DNA from: Antennarius striatus
Lineage: Eukaryota > Chordata > Actinopteri > Lophiiformes > Antennariidae
NCBI RefSeq assembly: GCF_040054535.1
Contig: NC_090780.1
Span: 2,748,001-2,812,000, forward strand
Direction of reading: 5' to 3'
DNA length: 64,000 bases
Below are positions 58,922 through 64,000 of the stretch, piece by piece. The notes under the pieces are model-generated. The model had not been told where the DNA came from and did no database searches. It saw nothing but the letters and a program-made list of their open reading frames with translations. The position numbers and the translations under genes were made by a program. Numbering within the stretch: position 1 is the stretch's first letter; each line of letters starts with the position of its first letter.

Positions 58922-61900
58922 ATTATATTTCAATAAAAAGTCATCCTGTGATAGTCGGTAATAGTCTGTATTATATCTAATTAAATAAGTGTCAAAATCA
59001 ATATAAGTTGAAAAAGTTGGTGTAAAAGCCAAATTAACGGTGCTGAAATGCTCTTTCAGCTTTTAAATATAATATTTATATACAATGAATTGCAATATAA
59101 TGGAAATAAATACATACATTGAACATACAATGCGGCACTATTTTTGAGAAAAAGGAAAATTTTATAACCTGTGGAAATTATACACTGATGAAATAAAATA
59201 ATGGACACAAAAACACCTATTGTATTATAAAAAAATTTTTTTGGTGTAATTGCTCACGATTAATTAATTTACAAGATATGGAGTCATATTCCTCAAAAGA
59301 TTAGATTCTATGCAGATTATTAACAGATTATTTTCTCATATTCATATATTCATATATTGTCCTTAATAAGATGTGTTATTATAGTGTTATTGCCAGTACT
59401 CACCGTCATTGACATCGTTTTAACAATGTACTTTAGATGCAGGAAAAATACTAGATACTTGACCTTAGAATTGATTTAATGAATAATAAAATAAATATAA
59501 ATAAAAAGTGAATAAAGAGAAATATAATTTTTTATGATTAAAACATTGGGGTTTTTTTAGGGTTTTTTTTATTTTGTTTGGGTTTTGGGGTTTTTTTTGG
59601 GGGTTTTTTGAAAATCATTTAGAACCATTTGAACAGTTATAAATGACAAACTATAAGAATGACATCAATGATGCGTCAGCCATACATAATCCCAAAACCA
59701 GGGGCCATTCATTGTTAATGCAGGCTGGATTCTTAACTGAATACAGTACACAGTTTATCCCCTTTCACAGACAACTACCAGACAGTGAACAGTTTGACCA
59801 TCACACAAGGAAAAGATAATTTAAAAAAAAAAAATCCCATAACATGGCTTTAAGGGTTCCATAGGATTAATTAATCTAAAGAATTTATAAGATCTTGGTT
59901 TAAAAAACAAATCATTCAGTCAATATTTAATTAAAAATGTAGCTATAAAAATTCCCTTTAAGTTTAGGAAAAATTTTCAGCTTACTCGATAGATTTGATT
60001 CGTCAGGTGAGCTTACTCTAACGCGCTGTGAAAGTAGCAGTCTGACTTGATTACCCTAAAGACAGCATTTGCTAATAAATGCCACTCTTAATCATCCTTC
60101 GATCCCTGTGACACTTTTGGATTTCAATTTACCGAAGTGTTCCAGAGACCAGGGTTCAAACCCCTCTGACATTTATACAGCTGCCCTTGAAGCAGAAGCA
60201 GCAGCTACCAAAAGGCATCACTTCCAATCTTCATCACACTCTCAGAGCCCTCAGAGAATTAGCCGCCCGACACCCAGAGTCCAAATTTACTTCTGAAACA
60301 CTTCGAAAACTCACCGGTTTTTCCTCTGTTTCCTCTTCTCTCTGCCTCTTGAATCAAACTATATTTGAAAATCAGAGAGCAGTAAAAAAAAAAAAAAAAA
60401 ATCACTAGAAGATATTTTTCAAGCCATTATCTTTCCTTTTTCTTTTTCTTTTCATTTTTTTGATGGGCAATTGACTCTGGGAATGAGGGTTTTTTTTTTT
60501 TTTGGTTTTTTTTTACGGAGGAGTGGAGGAGTTCATCTGTGCTTGCCAGCGAGAGCTCCAGGGCCTCCTGCCTTGTTCTGCTGTGATGCCTGCGTGCTGA
60601 GTTTGGCTTGGCTTGAGTCTCTGCACTTGATGGTTTATTCATATTCAGCGGTGCAGGACACTCTGCCATGAGGTTCTCTCACACTCAATACGTCTGTGAA
60701 TAACCAACAGAAAGGAGACCTGAGTCTGAGTTTTGGCTTTGTGGGCATTTGAAAAAGATTTGCTCTCATCTTAAGATTGGAGCGATTATTTTCTAAGTCG
60801 ACCAATCCCACAGATTCTCCCTATTTCTTTCTAGAGAAGCAGATGTTCCATAACCAGCGGGGATATTTTATTGAGATTCAATTATTATTATTGTAGATTC
60901 TAATCTCATCCTTTCTACACTCTTTTTTGTTTTTACCTTACTTGTTGTGTGTTTGGGACCTCGTAATCTTCATTTGTTTCAAATCCCTGAATTCAAGCAG
61001 TTAACCGGGGGCTTAAGATACTGAAAAGAATTGTTAACAAGTGTAACTATTCAGGTGTGAGCATTTGTTGGAGCCAAAAGTGAAGAAAGGTTTGTTGTTT
61101 TGAGGAAACACCTGTTCAAAAAAAAAATAAACCACATTGTCCCCTACATACAGAATAACGCATAACGTAAAAATAGGAGGACAAAAAACGTCTAATTTGA
61201 ATAATCTCCACTCGGTCATCGTGTCCACGGCTCGTGCTCATCAATTAACCAACCACTTGCTATCAAAAGCAAACAACATCGACTTCCACCTGAAAAGTCC
61301 AGTCAAAACAAGCAGCGAGGGGCTGACTTATCCATAACCGACCCGCCTAACCAAAGCCAGATGTCTCCTCAAAAACTATTTTCCTCTTTTCCTCTCTGCA
61401 CCCCTTTTTTCTCCAATCTCTCATTCTCCCCTTCTCTCTCCCCCCCCCTCCAGCGTTCCCTTTTCCTGTCTGAGATCGTGTAGACGGCCGGTCCTCGGCA
61501 GTCGTGATTTGGCACTCTTTGTCAACCCTCCGTCTTTTCTTTGACTTTTCCTCCTCCGTCTCAAAAGCGATCTCTCGCCTTTCCGTCTTCTTTTTGTCGC
61601 TATTAGAATCGGCGTCTCGTGGAGCGGGGGGTGTGGACCCTACGTTGACCCTCCTGCTCCACTCAAAATCATTTAAGATGAAAAATTGGACCCACATGGC
61701 GCACGCCGCCAAAGAAGTGTCTCTTTTGCAACATAACTTCCAAGTTGATCTGCCGGCCTGTTTGATACGATGGCAAATTTTGAAGTACATGCTACAGCTT
61801 GCCCGTCTAAGTAAGAGCTCTGGACTTATTTCTGTTTACTTTAGCATAAGCCATGTCCCTGGGTTACAGGTCTTTGAAGGGGAGCAGTCTTGTGCCTGTC

Positions 61901-62395
61901 GACACACTATTCTCACTTTGTCAGAAATGAAGCCATGCCTGGAGTGAATGCTAATTTACTTTTCCACCTCAGTTCGGAGAGAAAACACCCTTTTCAAGTG
62001 ATGGTAAACAATACGGGCAGGACTTTTCACTAACTGCCCTTCAGGGAGGAAACCTCTGGAGCTCATCTTCTTTTTTTGCTGCTGCTTTCAGCTTGGTCAA
62101 ACTCTTTAATCTGAGAAGCAAATAGCCCCCAGTGTTGTCCTTAGAGCTCAGGCACAACTCTGGAAGGCTCCATGGGTCCTTGGAGAGAAGCAGCAAAAAG
62201 CCCAAGTCAGTGTGTTTGAAGTGTGCTTTTTGATTGGCACTAATTTCCCAGCTCTTTATCCCCCAATGTACTTTTCTACAAAATCGTGCTGCAGTGCACG
62301 AGAAGAAAAGTCTTCCTGATCTACATAAACAAGAACTGTGTTTTGAAAACAGGTCAAAAGTTCTGCTTATATTAAACCCCGACAAGTCACTGATG

Positions 62396-62398
<3 letters not shown>

Positions 62399-62435
<37 letters not shown>

Positions 62436-62440
62436 TTTGT
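62399..62440. repeat. (GT)n microsatellite
   Basis: About 18 GT units with ATG and TTTG interruptions at the 3' end. Confidence 0.85.
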
Positions 62441-63065
62441 AAAATCACATAAATCACCAAAAAATACTAATTTAGTTAGGACCTTCATCCTGTAAATTGT
62501 TGAAACATTCTCTTTTTTTTTCAAAAGCACATTTAGCAGATCATTACCGCCGTTTAATTGAGCGCGACAAGCATAATCAAGAATACCTTCATAATAATAA
62601 CCTCATTTATAGCTAATTCAATGTTATTAGATATCGGATCTCCACAGGTCACATGTGCCCTTCGGTTATTTTTACTAACCATTAAAAATGTTGAATGCAA
62701 TAGATTAGCAGTGTTGGCCTTGGAAAAGGAAGCAGGACGATGGCTTCCTCTAGCCTACTTATCTTTCATTTCCACAATTTGTTTTTTTGTCTGGGTAGCC
62801 ATAAGAACTGTAATATTTACAGAAACACAGCTTTTTTTTGGTGCAAAATCACACATTTTTCCATATGTGTAGCGCTAAATGTATTTATTTTTTAAATTAA
62901 TCTAAAAAAAAAAAAGATAAAATACATTAAATTTGCATTTAAACATTTGGATGTTTCATTGTTATATTAGAGTCTAGAGATGAACAATATACACCAAAAC
63001 TACAATATCTTTAATCCTGGCTCTTATTTTAGACTGATCTGGATGTCTGACTCGTCGGCTGTAGA

Positions 63066-63098
63066 CTCCGTCGCTTCACTGGGACTGAAGCGACGGAG
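63066..63098. repeat. Perfect 13-bp GC-rich inverted repeat
   Basis: CTCCGTCGCTTCA (63066-63078) pairs exactly with TGAAGCGACGGAG (63086-63098) around a 7-nt loop. Confidence 0.9.
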
Positions 63099-63917
63099 GA
63101 AGGGCCAGCAGATTCTTGAAGGGTACACTTGTGGGAAGGAAAAGGGTCTCATTGCGAGAGATCAGCTTGTGTAAACATTCAGGTTAATGAAGCTCAGTGG
63201 GCCTAATCCCCAGCCCTCTTTCTCACTCTCCCTCTCCGGCCTCAAAACCCCTCACCCCCTCCTGGAGACCTTAACCCCCTCTACCCTCCATTTTCCACTA
63301 TAATCCCTTGCAGGAGTGGGTACTGTCAATCACAAGGGCTCTGGGGGAAAAGGACAATACATGATTGTGCAAACGAATCTGTGTGTGGAAAAATTGTGCA
63401 TGTTTATATCTGTATGTTTGCATATAAGCAGCACCTGTGTGCCTGGTGTGACCTTTGGTATTGGATGTATCTGTGTGGATACATATGGGTGCAGGATGCT
63501 ATAAGGTGGGGAATTTCCAGTGAGGGAGCCACATGAATGAAGAAGGTGGGAGCTCTAGATCCAGACCTGGGCTTTAGAATAATCAGGAACACACAACCCA
63601 GATATGAAGAATGACAAAAAGGGGTGAAAATGGTAAAGATGTAAATGCAGCTTTGCATTTTCCAAACAACATCACACATTATGGTATGGTTATCAGACAA
63701 AACGCACAAAGCTTGAGCTGCCCTATCTGAAAATAACGTGTAGACTACAGGTTCACCAGCTTGAGCAGGAAAACACTGTTTACGGAAACATTTCAATTCC
63801 AGAAGCCATGATTTTTTTTTAATTATGCAAAATTGATCATTAATAAAAAAAAAAAAGATTAAACCAATCATGTAACAGTGAAAACAGTTCAGACAAGTCT
63901 GTATGGGTATGCAAATA

Positions 63918-64000
63918 TACAGTGGTACCTCTACTTACGAAATTTTCTTCTTACGAAACGCCTCAACAGGGAAATATTGTCTCTAGTTACAAAAGAAATT
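63918..64000 (+). mobile_element. End of a pogo/Tigger-like transposon, cut by the window edge
   Basis: The element starts TA then CAGTGGTACCTCTACTTACG, followed by a TTACGAAA-rich segment. Its first bases are the reverse complement of the element end at 34032-34046. The remainder lies beyond the window. Confidence 0.6.

Larger units (their letters stand above)
58922..63917. other. Non-coding sequence, no gene recognised
   Basis: 58.9-60.0 kb is very AT-rich, with a G/T-rich run at 59548-59610. A CpG-rich stretch (about 61450-61800) has open frames on both strands but no recognised protein. 62220-62860 is non-repetitive with homeodomain-type cores. A perfect 13-bp hairpin lies at 63066-63098. 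A (GT)n run lies at about 62399-62440. Confidence 0.35.

Noticed and set aside
60140..60170. GGGTTCAAACCCC, B-box-like string
   Set aside because: No matching A box or SINE body lies upstream. An isolated motif is not enough.

Overview
The window is vertebrate nuclear DNA, most likely from a percomorph teleost. The evidence is split vertebrate genes with GT/AG introns, teleost-type retroposons (tRNA-like GGCAGTGGCTCAG elements, Rex1-like and other LINE remnants, hAT and pogo/Tigger-like remnants), and very long (CA)n and (GATA)n microsatellites. Three protein-coding genes can be assembled exon by exon with a continuous reading frame. They are tfap2c (minus strand, 7 coding exons, 445 aa), rtf2 (minus strand, 9 coding exons, 302 aa) and gcnt7 (plus strand, 4 coding exons, 427 aa, lying entirely inside intron 5 of rtf2). 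RTF2-GCNT7-TFAP2C is the order on human chromosome 20q13, so this is an old conserved block. By that synteny bmp7 would be expected beyond coordinate 1.

Layout. 1-13.7 kb: non-coding flank downstream of tfap2c with old repeats and two hairpin-forming repeats. 13.7-14.97 kb: probable tfap2c 3' UTR, with a 28-bp near-perfect hairpin and a Z-forming CG/CA tract. 14.97-21.4 kb: tfap2c coding exons. 21.8-21.9 kb: a proximal promoter-like cluster (CRE and NF-Y boxes). 23.8-23.95 kb: a second, alternative first exon with an NRF1 site upstream. 25.0 kb: a CTCF-type motif. 25.5-29.2 kb: LINE and SINE remnants. 31.1-49.3 kb: rtf2, whose introns hold a LINE reverse-transcriptase fragment, a hAT transposase fragment, SINE copies and the complete gcnt7 gene. 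49.45 kb: a second, strong CTCF-type motif just upstream of rtf2. 49.6-64 kb: no gene recognised. This stretch holds microsatellites, a SINE, a MITE, a pogo/Tigger-like end and several stretches that look like candidate conserved non-coding DNA.

The genes do not form a pathway. tfap2c is a developmental transcription factor, rtf2 a replication-fork/RNase H2-associated factor, and gcnt7 a predicted Golgi glycosyltransferase. I found no evidence of a new multi-gene system. The most interesting observations are the alternative tfap2c start that removes the SUMO site, the tfap2c 3' UTR hairpin, a GC-AG intron in rtf2, a tandem NAGNAG acceptor in gcnt7, and the two CTCF-type motifs bracketing rtf2/gcnt7.
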